Source: Pseudomonadota bacterium
Lineage (GTDB): Bacteria > Pseudomonadota > Gammaproteobacteria > GRL18
Length of the DNA stretch: 35,180 nt
Reading direction: 5' to 3'
Assembly (NCBI GenBank): GCA_015222495.1
Contig: JADFVK010000027.1
Span: 1 to 35,180, forward strand
The position numbers were made by a program, and so were the translations under genes. The notes beneath the pieces are model-generated. The model saw only the letters and a program-made list of their open reading frames with translations. It had not been told where the DNA came from and did no database searches. Shown here in pieces: positions 1 to 11,033 of the stretch (position 1 is the first letter of the stretch; the number at the start of each line of letters is the position of its first letter).

Positions 1-1380
1 ACTTTGGTCCTTGATGAAGCAGATGAAATGTTACGTATGGGCTTTATTGACGATGTAGAATGGGTATTAGATCAATCCCCTGATTCACGTCAGATTGCAT
101 TATTTTCTGCTACTATGCCTACAGTTATTAGACGTATAGCTGAAAAATATCTGACTCAGCCGGAAATAGTAAAAGTTGCTTCAAAAACTATGACGGCATC
201 AACTATTCGTCAAAGATTCTGGCGTGTGTTCGGTTTGCGCAAACTGGAAGCTTTAACACGTATTCTTGAGCTTGAAGATCATGATGCCATGCTGGTGTTT
301 GTAAATACTAAAAATATGACTCTGGAATTAGCTGATCAGCTACAAGCTCGAGGTTTTGCCTGTGAAGCACTCAATGGTGACATTCCACAAAGTGGTCGTG
401 AACGTATTGTAGAGCGTTTAAAGCGTGGTCGTCTTGATGTATTAATCGCCACTGATGTGGTGGCACGTGGTTTAGATGTTGAACGTATCAGCCATGTGGT
501 AAACTTTGACGCTCCGCGTGATGATGAATCCTATGTGCATAGAATTGGACGTACGGGACGAGCAGGGCGCTCTGGTGAAGCCATTTTATTTATTTCCAGA
601 CGAGAAACACGCTTATTAAGATCTATTGAAAAAACCACCCGCCAATCTTTGACAGAAATGGAAATACCATCTGTTAAAAAAATCAATGCCTTACGTATTA
701 GTCGTTATAAAAAATCTATTCTTGCCACTATTGAAAAAATGCAAAATCATAAGGATTTTGAAATATTCTCTAATATTATTAATGAGATTAATGAGGAACA
801 AGAACACATTGATTTGGTGTCAATTGCTGCGGCACTTGCGCATATGGCCAATAATAATAAGTCATTCTTATTAAATGAATCAGAATTCAAACATCTGAAA
901 GAGCAAACACCTTTTGATGCACGCGGTGACTCAGGTGAGCGATCCAGGCGTCCTGATAGGGGACGTGGCGGCGATAGAAAGAAAAAAGCACCACCGGGCG
1001 CAAAAGCTACGCCATTAAAAGATATGCCGGATGTTGCCATGCAGCGCTTCCGTGTGGAAGTAGGCTATGATCATGGGGTTAAGCCGGGTAATATTGTTGG
1101 TGCTATTGCCAATGAAGCGGGCCTGGATAGTAAAATGATTGGTCAAATTGAGATTTTTGATGATTATTCAGTAGTAGATTTGCCTGATGGTATGCCTAAA
1201 GAAGTTTTTAGTGATTTACAAAAAGCCTGGGTTTGTCAGCAGCAATTAAAAATTACGAATCTAAGTCAGTCATCAGGAAAAGGCTCGGCAAGGGATAAGA
1301 AATTTAAAGCTAAAAAGGGAAAGGGCAGAAAAACTAATAACCGTGCCCATCATCAGAGTAGACAAAAGTCTAAAAGCTAG
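1..1380 (+). CDS. deaD: DEAD-box ATP-dependent RNA helicase, DeaD/CsdA-like (5'-truncated by window edge)
   Basis: Frame 1 is open from base 1. VLDEADEML (DEAD box), FSATMP (SAT motif), helicase C-terminal motifs ARGLDVERISHVVNFD and YVHRIGRTGRAGR, DbpA-like RNA-binding domain (RFRVEVGYDHGVKPGNIVGAIANEAGL), basic tail. Confidence 0.95.
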   Translation, partial: TLVLDEADEMLRMGFIDDVEWVLDQSPDSRQIALFSATMPTVIRRIAEKYLTQPEIVKVASKTMTASTIRQRFWRVFGLRKLEALTRILELEDHDAMLVFVNTKNMTLELADQLQARGFACEALNGDIPQSGRERIVERLKRGRLDVLIATDVVARGLDVERISHVVNFDAPRDDESYVHRIGRTGRAGRSGEAILFISRRETRLLRSIEKTTRQSLTEMEIPSVKKINALRISRYKKSILATIEKMQNHKDFEIFSNIINEINEEQEHIDLVSIAAALAHMANNNKSFLLNESEFKHLKEQTPFDARGDSGERSRRPDRGRGGDRKKKAPPGAKATPLKDMPDVAMQRFRVEVGYDHGVKPGNIVGAIANEAGLDSKMIGQIEIFDDYSVVDLPDGMPKEVFSDLQKAWVCQQQLKITNLSQSSGKGSARDKKFKAKKGKGRKTNNRAHHQSRQKSKS

Positions 1381-1718
1381 AAAATATCTTCTTCTTCACC
1401 CATGAAGTTGACATAGTCACTTCTGATCTTTTGTCGTTTCAATAGTTTTTCCTGAGCGGCAGAGGGGAGATCAGTTAATAAGAAGACATGTTTATCTAAT
1501 AGCACGCTAATTAAGTCTTCTAACACACGAATAAAATCAGCATCTGACTGGAGTAATAATTGACTTTGCTCTTCTGCATCAGAATTATTAAGTAAAGGGA
1601 TTTTTAGAAAATTGATAATTTCCTGACTATCTACCTTTAACTCTTCTAAAGCTTCTGCTTGCTGATCAGCAAATAGAGCAATAATGTTATTATTCTGATC
1701 TCTTTGTACAAATGGCAT
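1377..1718 (-). CDS. Small conserved hypothetical protein (113 aa)
   Basis: ORF MPFVQRDQNNNIIALFADQQAEALEEL..., last gene of the minus-strand pepA-holC-valS-DUF349 run. Confidence 0.8.
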   Translation of the reverse strand: MPFVQRDQNNNIIALFADQQAEALEELKVDSQEIINFLKIPLLNNSDAEEQSQLLLQSDADFIRVLEDLISVLLDKHVFLLTDLPSAAQEKLLKRQKIRSDYVNFMGEEEDIF

Positions 1719-1735
1719 AAAACCCCCCCTGAAGT

Positions 1736-4723
1736 TTATGAAATGAGTTGTTTAAAACGATTTTCTAGTTCTTTATTCTTAGTATAATTGCCTAATTTAT
1801 ACCATTCCTTCAGTATTTCAAAGGTATTTATCTGTTGCTTTTGTCCCATATTATGATTTAGCAATTCAACTTGTTTTTGCATACGTGCTTGTTCATCAGC
1901 AGCGGGAGAATCTTTGCCAATAAGAATTTCATATTTAAGACAAAACTCCTGTTTAAATTTTAACTCATCTTCTTTAAGCTCAGTAATTTTTTCTGTAGAA
2001 GGTGCAGCTTGAAGTATATCAAGAGCCTGTTGGAAGCGTGTGAAGAGCTCTGACTCAATGCTATGAGACAATCCTTTAATGGACTGCCATTGTTGATTAA
2101 CTTGTTCATAAAACTCAGTATATTCGTCCTCACTCATGTTACTTTGTTGTTCAACATGAGTACAGATTTTTGCTTTTTCTTTAATTTTTTCTAAGACTTC
2201 CAGGTGTTCATCAGCCAGTAATTGATCGATTTTTTTAAAGTATTCGTTTTCAGCCAGACTAAAACGTTGATTAAGTGATTTACCTGCCGATTTTGACCGG
2301 GAGTATAGATCTGACCAGATGTTTTTTATATCTGTAAAGGCTAATTCAAGATCTTTTCTCTTCAGTGGTTGAAGGTTTAATGCTTCCAAGTTCTCACAAA
2401 TAGCTTCTTTTTCACGAATCAGCTCATCATTTTTACTATTCTTCTCATCTATTCCTTGCTGTCTTTTATCAAAAATAACATCACAGGCAGCACGGAATTT
2501 TTTCCATAGCTTATTACGTTGGTGAGGAGAAATAGGACCGATTTTTTTCCATTGCTGTTGATATTTTTTAGCCTGATGAATAGCATTGCCTAAATCATCT
2601 TCTATCTGTGTATGTAATGCCTCAACATTAACAATTAAATCCTCAAATAATTTTTGGTTTATTTCCCAGCCTTTATGTAATTCAGTACGAATAATTTGCA
2701 TACTTTCATCAAATCTTTGACTAATTTTTTTATGTGCTTTTCTATCAACAAAGCCAATAGCCGACCATTCTTTTCGTGCCTGCCTACTGATTTTATCTAC
2801 CTGAATCCAGTCTGTATTAGAATCTGAATCATGTGTGCTTGTTTCTTTACCAGGCCAGTCCATTGTCTTGATATAATTTTCAAGTTGTTCGCAGAGTGAC
2901 TCTTTTTGTTGTAAATTGTTAATACGATCTTTATCCTGCTGTTCAATAAACGGGCTACAAAGTTCATATGATGCATTACAACTATCATTAAATTTTTGCC
3001 ATAAATCCTCTGCAGTAGGACTGTGCATATTTTTCCATTGTAGGCGAAGTTCTTTAACTTGGGCGGTAATATCCTTATATTCTGAGGCTAGTATATTGCT
3101 GTCTTTATACTGATTTAAGAGCTGTTCTGCTTTAATAATCAGGTTTTCACGTTCATGATCATGAGCCCAACTTTTCCAGGATGAAAGTTCCCCCAATTCT
3201 GACTGAAAAACTCTTAAGTCATTATGGTAAGAACTCTTTTCATGTGAGGATAAATAATGGCTTTTATCAATGAGCGTATTGAGTGAATTTAGTAATTTTG
3301 TTGCTTTTGACGTAAAACCTTCTTTGATATGGACTTTAATCTGTTCGATATCAGTGTTAATTTGCTGTTTTAGTTGTTTTGTTTTGTCGAGTTGGCTGCT
3401 TATTTTTTCATCAATAAGTTGACAAATAGATGAAAACTTTTGTTTATACTCACCCAGTACATCCATAGAATCTGAGCTATGTTCAAGCTGTTGATTAAAC
3501 TTTTTTTGTAGTGTTGAGACTGTCTTCTGTAGAATAAAACCTGAGCTTTTAGCAATTGATTCAGCTTGTGATATGAGTGTTTCAACTTTCTCAATATGAG
3601 CTTTCTCAATATGAGCTTTATCATTATTAGAATTACTATCAGTACTAGACTCAGCTAGCTCAAGTATGGCGTAAAATTGGTTATTATAAGAATCAACGAG
3701 ATTTTTATCCTGTAATGACTGTATTTTATCATCCCATTCACGGCCTAGCTTTAGAATATTTTTTTCTTTCTCGCCTACTGCCTCATTATGTGTAATGGAT
3801 AGGGCTTCCTGTTGATTACTTTCTTGTTCGATCAAAACCTCACCCACAGCTATGGATAGTTGATTTAATAACTTTTTAAGCTCTAAAACAATTTCATTTT
3901 CTTTATTAGAATTATCTTTTAACTTAATGAAACTATTGTTTATTTTTAACTTTATATCAGTGAAACGTTGGCTGGTCTCAGGATTTGAAAAGTTACTAAT
4001 TTCCTCCCAGCGCTTAACATAATTATCAAAGGTGGATTTTTCCTGTTTTAGACGGTTACGCTTATATAATTTTTCTAATTTGTCACAAACATCAAGGACT
4101 TCTTTAGATAATAAAAGAGGACGCTCTTCATCTTCAATAATAATATCCAACTTAGACTTAACAATTTTGTAAACTCTTTTATCTTTACGGCGAGAGCCTG
4201 ATGCAACACGTTCTAAGGTAGAACGTTTATTAATTTGCTGTGCTGCCAACTGTCTGACTTTGGAGCTGTCATCACTAAGGGCTATATCACCCAATAATGC
4301 TTCACGACTTACTTTTGAAATAGCCATTTCGCGTAAAGCAGGTTCATCTGCATTAGCTGCAACAAACTCAAGTAAGGCTGAATGACGACTTCCGTGAATG
4401 ATTTGCTCGCGAACTTGATAATCTGGAATAGGATGCTTCATCCCACAAAGCAGTTGAAATAAACGAGTTTGAGTTGCTTTTTTAACTGCTTCACTACTGC
4501 ATTTTAATAAAATAGTCTGCAGTAAATCCAAATCATTAAGCTTATTTACAGCAATAGCACGAATGCCTTCATCAGTATCATTCATGGCAATTTTAGTTAA
4601 AGAATCCTGGTCGCTGACAGGAAGTTCCTGCACGGCTTTTTTACGTGCATCAGGATTTCGACTCTTTAATTTATTGCTGCTAAAAGTTTTATTAAATGCC
4701 TGTGTTAATTTTTTTAAAAACAT
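1736..4723 (-). CDS. DUF349 domain-containing protein with HEAT-like N-terminus (995 aa)
   Basis: Long charged coiled-coil protein with repeated W-K-x-I/W-x-F-type units (QWKKIGPISPHQRNKLWKKFRAACDVIFDKR, EWSAIGFVDRKAHKKISQRFDE) typical of DUF349. Confidence 0.85.
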   Translation of the reverse strand: MFLKKLTQAFNKTFSSNKLKSRNPDARKKAVQELPVSDQDSLTKIAMNDTDEGIRAIAVNKLNDLDLLQTILLKCSSEAVKKATQTRLFQLLCGMKHPIPDYQVREQIIHGSRHSALLEFVAANADEPALREMAISKVSREALLGDIALSDDSSKVRQLAAQQINKRSTLERVASGSRRKDKRVYKIVKSKLDIIIEDEERPLLLSKEVLDVCDKLEKLYKRNRLKQEKSTFDNYVKRWEEISNFSNPETSQRFTDIKLKINNSFIKLKDNSNKENEIVLELKKLLNQLSIAVGEVLIEQESNQQEALSITHNEAVGEKEKNILKLGREWDDKIQSLQDKNLVDSYNNQFYAILELAESSTDSNSNNDKAHIEKAHIEKVETLISQAESIAKSSGFILQKTVSTLQKKFNQQLEHSSDSMDVLGEYKQKFSSICQLIDEKISSQLDKTKQLKQQINTDIEQIKVHIKEGFTSKATKLLNSLNTLIDKSHYLSSHEKSSYHNDLRVFQSELGELSSWKSWAHDHERENLIIKAEQLLNQYKDSNILASEYKDITAQVKELRLQWKNMHSPTAEDLWQKFNDSCNASYELCSPFIEQQDKDRINNLQQKESLCEQLENYIKTMDWPGKETSTHDSDSNTDWIQVDKISRQARKEWSAIGFVDRKAHKKISQRFDESMQIIRTELHKGWEINQKLFEDLIVNVEALHTQIEDDLGNAIHQAKKYQQQWKKIGPISPHQRNKLWKKFRAACDVIFDKRQQGIDEKNSKNDELIREKEAICENLEALNLQPLKRKDLELAFTDIKNIWSDLYSRSKSAGKSLNQRFSLAENEYFKKIDQLLADEHLEVLEKIKEKAKICTHVEQQSNMSEDEYTEFYEQVNQQWQSIKGLSHSIESELFTRFQQALDILQAAPSTEKITELKEDELKFKQEFCLKYEILIGKDSPAADEQARMQKQVELLNHNMGQKQQINTFEILKEWYKLGNYTKNKELENRFKQLIS
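3586..3615. repeat. 15-bp perfect in-frame tandem duplication (CTTTCTCAATATGAG x2)
   Basis: Direct reading; encodes the duplicated pentapeptide in KAHIEKAHIEK of the DUF349 protein. Confidence 0.95.
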
Positions 4724-4734
4724 ACTTCTATTAC

Positions 4735-7524
4735 CTAGATATTTTTAAGTTTCTCTAACTGCCCAATTAAATTTTTAAGCTTGTCCTGGGTTTCAGCTAA
4801 TTTTTGACGCTCATGAGCAACCACATTTTCAGGTGCACGACTGATAAAATTTTCATTGGATAGTTTACCTTCTAATTTCACTGCAAAGCCTTGATTATAC
4901 ACAATTTCTTTATTGAGACGCTCCTTTTCAGCAGCGATATCTATAATGCCGGCCATAGGAATTAGAATTTTCATATTGCCAACCAGGGCAATTGCTGATT
5001 CAGGAATATTATCACTATTATTAAGCCAGGTAATACTTTCCAGTTTTGCCAGAGTTTTCAGCATAGCTTCATTATTTATGAGTCTTTGCTGGTCTTCATC
5101 AGAGCCATTATCTAGTAAAATATCTAACTTTTTACCCGGTTTGATATCATATCCGCTACGGATCTGACGCACACCCAGTACAAATTGCTGTAACCAGTTC
5201 ATTTCCTGCAGGGCATTATTGTCGATATTAGCTGTATCTGCTGAAGGAAAAGCCTGCAGCATAATGGTATCTTGCTGCACACCCGTTAATGGTGCTACTT
5301 TTTGCCAGATTTCTTCAGTGATATAGGGCATGATTGGATGACTGAGTCTTAGTAAAGTTTCTAATACAGTGACCAGAGTATGGCGGGTTCCACATTGTTT
5401 TGCTGCATTATTCTGAGTATCTTCCTGATTAGAACTGAGAACAGACTTTGATAACTCAAGATACCAGTCACAATATTCATTCCAGGTAAATTCATAGATT
5501 GCCTGGGCGGCTATATCTAAACGATAAGTATCCAGAGAATCAGCTACAATTTTTTTAGTTTCCTGTAAGCGTGAGATGATCCACTTGTCTGCTAATGAGT
5601 AATCCATTTGAGAATTGGCTTCAATGCCGCAATCATGACCCTCAGTATTCATCAATACATAGCGTGATGCATTCCAGAGTTTATTACAGAAGTTTCTATA
5701 GCCTTCAATACGACCCATATCAAACTTGATATCACGACCTGTAGTGGCCTGAATTGCAAAGGTAAAACGTAAGGCATCAGTACCAAAAGCCGGTATACCG
5801 TCTTTGAACTCTTTACGGGTTTGCTTTTCAATTTTTTTCGCCATTTGCGGCTGCATCATGCCCTTGGTGCGTTTATTAACCAAAGTTTCCAATTCAATGC
5901 CGTCAATCAGATCAATAGGATCTAAAACATTACCCTTTGATTTTGACATTTTATGACCATGAGAATCACGCACTAAGCCATGTACATAAACTTCTTTAAA
6001 AGGAACTTCTCCAGTAAATTTCAGTCCCATCATTATCATACGGGCCACCCAGAAAAAGATAATATCAAAGCCTGTGACTAAAACATTTGTAGGGTAGAAG
6101 GTTTCCAGTTCCGCTGTTTTTTCCGGCCAGCCAAGAGTAGAAAAAGGCCATAAGGCAGATGAGAACCAGGTATCCAGGACATCATCATCCTGTTTAAGCA
6201 CAAACTCTTTATCTAATTGATGTTTTTCTCTAACGGCGGCTTCATCATGACCTACATAAACATTGCCTTCATCATCATACCAGGCAGGAATTCGATGTCC
6301 CCACCAGATTTGGCGGGAAATACACCAGTCTTCGATATTATTCATCCATTCATAATAGGTGTTTTTCCAGTTATCCGGTACAAATTTAATATCACCATCC
6401 TGGACTGCCTTAATGGCAGGCTCTGCAAGCGGAGCAACTTTAACATACCACTGATCTGTTAAATAAGGTTCAATGACTGCACCGGAACGATCGCCACGTG
6501 GTACCATTAATTTATGATCTTCAATTTTGATTAATAAGCCGGCTTCCTCTAAATCTTTAACGATGGCTTTACGTGCAACATAGCGATCCATACCACGGTA
6601 TTTTTCCGGGGCATCATCATTAATTGCCGCATCGATAGTGAGTATATTGAGAATAGGCAAATCATGGCGTTTACCCATTTCATAGTCATTAAAATCATGA
6701 GCAGGTGTAATTTTTACACAGCCGGTACCAAATTCAGGATCAACATAATCATCAGCAATAATGGGGATTTCACGATCCGTCAAAGGAAGTTTGATAGTTT
6801 TGCCAATCATGGCCTGGAAGCGTTCATCATCAGGGTGTACGGCAACAGCAGAATCACCTAGCATAGTTTCAGGACGTGTCGTAGCAACTGTAATATCACC
6901 ACTGCCATCACTTAATGGGTAGCACATATACCAGAAGTGTCCATTTTCTTCTTCTGAAATGACTTCCAGATCGGATACTGCAGTATGTAATACTGGATCC
7001 CAGTTAACCAGACGTTTACCACGGTAGATTAAATCTTCTTCATAAAGACGTACAAAAACTTCTTTAACCGCTTCTGATAATCCATCATCCATGGTAAAAC
7101 GCTCACGCTCCCAATCAAGAGAGGCGCCCATACGGCGTAATTGTTGTGTGATCGTATTACCAGAATGTTCTTTCCAGTCCCATATTTTCTCAATAAACTT
7201 TTCACGCCCCAGATCATGACGTGTTTTACCTTCTGCATTAATCAGACGCTCAACCACCATTTGGGTTGCAATACCAGCATGATCAGTACCCGGCTGCCAA
7301 AGGGCATTCTCTCCCTTCATACGATGATAACGGGTCAGAGCATCCATTATAGTATCCTGAAATGCATGTCCCATATGTAACCTACCCGTAACATTGGGTG
7401 GGGGAATCATAATGCAATAGGATGGATTTTCTGTTGCATCCGAAGACGCAGAAAAATAGCCATTATTTTCCCAGGTTTCGTACCAGCGTTGTTCAATTGT
7501 GTGAGGTTGGTATGTTTTTTCCAT
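4735..7524 (-). CDS. valS: Valine--tRNA ligase
   Basis: [15 protein letters not shown] (HIGH-class signature), KMSKSKGN (KMSKS), [22 protein letters not shown] editing domain, C-terminal coiled coil. Confidence 0.98.
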   Translation of the reverse strand: MEKTYQPHTIEQRWYETWENNGYFSASSDATENPSYCIMIPPPNVTGRLHMGHAFQDTIMDALTRYHRMKGENALWQPGTDHAGIATQMVVERLINAEGKTRHDLGREKFIEKIWDWKEHSGNTITQQLRRMGASLDWERERFTMDDGLSEAVKEVFVRLYEEDLIYRGKRLVNWDPVLHTAVSDLEVISEEENGHFWYMCYPLSDGSGDITVATTRPETMLGDSAVAVHPDDERFQAMIGKTIKLPLTDREIPIIADDYVDPEFGTGCVKITPAHDFNDYEMGKRHDLPILNILTIDAAINDDAPEKYRGMDRYVARKAIVKDLEEAGLLIKIEDHKLMVPRGDRSGAVIEPYLTDQWYVKVAPLAEPAIKAVQDGDIKFVPDNWKNTYYEWMNNIEDWCISRQIWWGHRIPAWYDDEGNVYVGHDEAAVREKHQLDKEFVLKQDDDVLDTWFSSALWPFSTLGWPEKTAELETFYPTNVLVTGFDIIFFWVARMIMMGLKFTGEVPFKEVYVHGLVRDSHGHKMSKSKGNVLDPIDLIDGIELETLVNKRTKGMMQPQMAKKIEKQTRKEFKDGIPAFGTDALRFTFAIQATTGRDIKFDMGRIEGYRNFCNKLWNASRYVLMNTEGHDCGIEANSQMDYSLADKWIISRLQETKKIVADSLDTYRLDIAAQAIYEFTWNEYCDWYLELSKSVLSSNQEDTQNNAAKQCGTRHTLVTVLETLLRLSHPIMPYITEEIWQKVAPLTGVQQDTIMLQAFPSADTANIDNNALQEMNWLQQFVLGVRQIRSGYDIKPGKKLDILLDNGSDEDQQRLINNEAMLKTLAKLESITWLNNSDNIPESAIALVGNMKILIPMAGIIDIAAEKERLNKEIVYNQGFAVKLEGKLSNENFISRAPENVVAHERQKLAETQDKLKNLIGQLEKLKNI

Positions 7525-7639
7525 AGCGGAGATTAGCTCTTTTATACTCGGTGATAATTAACCCGTTATTATAGTAGTATCTTGCTATGAAAGGTATTTA
7601 TTTTAGATAATTAATTACAAAATAATAGTGTTATCGTAC

Positions 7640-8107
7640 TTACAAATCATATTTATTTAATTTACAATTTTTCTGTTGGTATAATCGATAGGAATTTCTG
7701 GCAACTTCTTTGGCTTGAGGATTTTTATCCACTAGTTCAGCAATACGTTTAAATTGCTGGTGAAGAGGAGGAGGGCTGGTATTTAGATTAATTAATAAAT
7801 CAGTATTAGATTGTTGTGAATTAATTTGATCGGTAATTAGTACCGGATAATCAAAATCAATATTATTTAATAATTTACTTGAGGTGTTATCATTATCTTC
7901 TTGATTTAATAAGTTTTTATGAGGGATAAAACTATCTGCTTTAAAATTCCATAATAAACTGTCTATTTTTTCTGCCTGTTCGAATGATTGTGTATAAATT
8001 ATCACATTCATACTATTTTTCAGAGCTTTTTCACATAATTGGCAACAAACTACATCAATGTTTTTTGTGGAATCATCAGCTAAAATATAAAAGTCGATCT
8101 GGTTCAT
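7640..8107 (-). CDS. holC: DNA polymerase III chi subunit-like (HolC)
   Basis: MNQIDFYILADDS...CQLCEKAL...NVIIYTQSFEQAEKIDSLLW...DSFIPHKNL pattern; position between pepA and valS. Confidence 0.9.
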   Translation of the reverse strand: MNQIDFYILADDSTKNIDVVCCQLCEKALKNSMNVIIYTQSFEQAEKIDSLLWNFKADSFIPHKNLLNQEDNDNTSSKLLNNIDFDYPVLITDQINSQQSNTDLLINLNTSPPPLHQQFKRIAELVDKNPQAKEVARNSYRLYQQKNCKLNKYDL

Positions 8108-8121
8108 AATTTAAAACCTTA

Positions 8122-9630
8122 TTAAGATATTTTTTCTGCAGAATGATAATGATTGATTATATACTGACTGAGTAAGGATACGGGGCGTCCGGTTGCGCCT
8201 TTTTTGGTGCCTGATTCCCATGCGACTCCAGCAATATCAAGATGAGCCCAATGATATTTCTTGCAAAAAGCAGATAAAAAAGTTGCTGCGGTGACTGCAC
8301 CGGCTTCTTTTCCACCAATATTAGCCAGATCAGCAAAATTACTTTTCAGTTGTTCCTGGTATTCTTCCCATAAAGGCATTTCCCAAACACGATCACCGCT
8401 TGTTTTTCCGGCATTACTTAGATCATGTCCCAGTGGCTTATGATTAGTGAATAGTGCAGCTGGATGTTTGCCTAAAGCAACAACACAGGCACCAGTTAAG
8501 GTGGCCACATCAATCACCACATCGGGTTTGAATTTTTCACAATAAGTCAGAGCATCACATAAAATAAGACGACCCTCAGCATCAGTGTTGAGAATTTCGA
8601 TAGTAGTACCGGAGAGACTGGTGACAATATCACCGGGTTTTGTTGCCTGACCATTAAGTAAGTTTTCTGTGGCGGGTATGATAGCGACGACATTGGTTTC
8701 AAGATGTAGTTCAGCAATAGCATTCATGGTACCTAAAACTGTCGCTGCACCACACATATCATATTTCATTTCATCCATACCAGCGCCTGGTTTTAATGAA
8801 ATACCACCAGAATCAAAAGTCACACCCTTACCAACCAAACAAACAGGGGGAGTAGCAGGATCACCGCAGAGATAACTCATCACAATTAATTTTGCTGCTT
8901 GACGACTGCCTTTGGACACAGAAAGGAAAGCATGCATTCCCAGTTCTTCCAATTCTTTTTCATCTAGTATTTCAGCACTTAAGTTGGCATATACACGGCT
9001 TAATGCAATGGCACGATCGGCAAGATAAGTTGGTGTACAAATATTGCCGGGCATATTACTTAAGTCTTTAGCTAGTTTGATTCCCTGAGTAATGGCCATT
9101 CCTTCACGCACAGCCTGCTCTCCATCAGCTAAATCTCTTCTATTGGCAACAGCAAGAACAATTTTCCGCAAAGGTCTGCGAGTGGTGTCTTTTTTACTCT
9201 TTAATTGATCAAACTGATATAAGGCATTTTGAGCAGATTCAATAGAATGTCTGATACGCTGACTAATATCGCAGGTTTTTACCTGTAATTCTGTTAAATA
9301 GAAAACAGACTCCATGGAACCTGTTTCATTTAAAATACTGACAGCATGCGAGATAATTTTTCTATATCTTGTGAAAGTTAAGTCACGCTCTCGACCACAG
9401 CCCACTAATAAAATACGATCACAAAGTGTATTGGGAATATTATGTAAAAGCAGAGATTGGCCTGACTTTCCTTCCAGATCGCCACGTCGGATCAAACTGG
9501 ATATATATCCACCGGTGGCTTTATCTAACTTTTGTGCTGAAGGGCTTAAGCGTCTGGGTTCAAATATTCCGACAACAACACAGGCTGTGCGTTGTTTTTC
9601 CGGACTACCACTTTTTACATTAAATTCCAT
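8122..9630 (-). CDS. pepA: Leucyl aminopeptidase (M17 family)
   Basis: VGKGVTFDSGGISLKPGAGMDEMKYDMCGAA and NTDAEGRLILCDAL M17 signatures. Confidence 0.98.
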   Translation of the reverse strand: MEFNVKSGSPEKQRTACVVVGIFEPRRLSPSAQKLDKATGGYISSLIRRGDLEGKSGQSLLLHNIPNTLCDRILLVGCGRERDLTFTRYRKIISHAVSILNETGSMESVFYLTELQVKTCDISQRIRHSIESAQNALYQFDQLKSKKDTTRRPLRKIVLAVANRRDLADGEQAVREGMAITQGIKLAKDLSNMPGNICTPTYLADRAIALSRVYANLSAEILDEKELEELGMHAFLSVSKGSRQAAKLIVMSYLCGDPATPPVCLVGKGVTFDSGGISLKPGAGMDEMKYDMCGAATVLGTMNAIAELHLETNVVAIIPATENLLNGQATKPGDIVTSLSGTTIEILNTDAEGRLILCDALTYCEKFKPDVVIDVATLTGACVVALGKHPAALFTNHKPLGHDLSNAGKTSGDRVWEMPLWEEYQEQLKSNFADLANIGGKEAGAVTAATFLSAFCKKYHWAHLDIAGVAWESGTKKGATGRPVSLLSQYIINHYHSAEKIS

Positions 9631-9827
9631 ATAGACTCCATAATTGCTCCATTTAAGGAGTATAATTACTCTGTTTTTTGTTATAATGGCAAGTCTAGCT
9701 CAAAAAATTAAAAAAGCTATTAAAAATATAAAAAAAAGCTTATCTTTTTAAGCTATATAGATTATTTAACAGATAATTAATGATATTAACTCATTATTAT
9801 TAAAAATAAAAAATGGCAGAATAAATA

Positions 9828-10952
9828 TTGATCATACGAGATTATATAATTAAGGAAATTTTAAGATCATTTTTAGGTGTTTTTATAATATTGTTTCTAA
9901 TTATTTTGAGTACTCAATTAATCAAATCTTTAAGCCTTGTTGCTAAAGGCCAGATTTCAGTTGATTTTCTTCTTGCTTTGATTAGTTATAAAAACATTGA
10001 AAGTCTCACTTTGCTGGTTCCTCTTGCGCTGTTTATTGCTGTTTTATTAGCCATTAGCCGTCTTTATAAAGACAGTGAAATGATTGCCTTATCTTCCTGC
10101 GGTGTTGGCCCTGTTAGTCTTTTAAAATCAGTTATGATTATTGTTGTGAGTTTTATTTTTTTTGAAATGGGACTGGCATTGATAATTGCTCCCTGGGCCA
10201 GTTCAAATATTCAAATTGCACAAGAAGAATATCAGGCTAAGGCTGTTATGGAATTTATTGAAGCAGGACAGTTTAACTTTTCAAGTGATGCAAGTCGTGT
10301 ACTTTATGCCGAATCTTTTTCAGATAAATCTCATTTGGACAATGTCTTTCTTTATATCGATAATAATGATAAAAACAAGAATGATAGAAGTAGCGTATTA
10401 GCTTCTAAAAATGCCAGTTTTATTATAGATCCACGTAATGGTAGTCGTTATATTGTTTTTAATGAAGGTCATCGCTATGATGGTAGCCCGGGGTCCCTTG
10501 ATTATAGACATGTTCGCTTCAAAGATTATGGCGTATTATTAGAAGGAAAAGCTATTGGCAAAATTTCTTTTGAACGCAAGGCTCTTTCATTAGATATTCT
10601 TTTAAGTTCAGATAATCTGAAACATAAAGCAGAGTTACAATGGCGTATTTCTCAGGTTTTAATGATGATTATTCTTGCCATGTTAGCAGTTCCTTTAAGT
10701 AAAAGTAGACCAAGGCAAGGACGTTATGGAAAGATGGCCATTGCTATTTTACTTTATGTTGTTTATTCTAATTTACTACTAGTAGCATTAAATTGGATGA
10801 AAAAAGGAAAGGTGGAGCCCTATATTGGTCTTTGGTGGGTGCATTTCATTTTTATGGTATTATTTCTTGTTTTATTTTTATATCAAATGGGTTGGTTTAA
10901 TTCGTTGAAAAAAAGAAGACAGGATGAATTTGAAGATTTAGTAAGTACATAG
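9828..10952 (+). CDS. lptF: LPS export ABC transporter permease LptF
   Basis: TTG start; MIIRDYIIKEILRSFLGVFIILFLIILSTQLIKSL..., YjgP/YjgQ-type permease with N-terminal and C-terminal TM segments. Confidence 0.9.
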   Translation: MIIRDYIIKEILRSFLGVFIILFLIILSTQLIKSLSLVAKGQISVDFLLALISYKNIESLTLLVPLALFIAVLLAISRLYKDSEMIALSSCGVGPVSLLKSVMIIVVSFIFFEMGLALIIAPWASSNIQIAQEEYQAKAVMEFIEAGQFNFSSDASRVLYAESFSDKSHLDNVFLYIDNNDKNKNDRSSVLASKNASFIIDPRNGSRYIVFNEGHRYDGSPGSLDYRHVRFKDYGVLLEGKAIGKISFERKALSLDILLSSDNLKHKAELQWRISQVLMMIILAMLAVPLSKSRPRQGRYGKMAIAILLYVVYSNLLLVALNWMKKGKVEPYIGLWWVHFIFMVLFLVLFLYQMGWFNSLKKRRQDEFEDLVST

Positions 10953-10980
10953 GAGCTTGTCCATTCTCGGACAAGCTCCT
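10951..10980. repeat. Perfect 12-bp inverted repeat, 6-nt loop (AGGAGCTTGTCC-ATTCTC-GGACAAGCTCCT)
   Basis: Direct reading. It overlaps the last two bases of the lptF TAG stop codon and is GC-rich compared with its surroundings. Possible terminator or REP-like element. Confidence 0.85.
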
Positions 10981-11033
10981 AGACAGATTTATTTTGTGTG
11001 ATACAAAGTATATAAGAGATATAAAAGGAAAAA

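Noticed and set aside
747-1040. Antisense ORF of 97 aa opposite deaD, and similar short ORFs opposite valS, pepA, purL and ftsK
   Set aside because: They overlap strongly supported coding sequence on the other strand, have low-complexity or unconserved-looking translations, and show no plausible context.
9737-9754. Small inverted repeat AGCTTA/TAAGCT in the pepA-lptF divergent spacer
   Set aside because: Six-bp stem in A/T-rich sequence; not distinguishable from chance.
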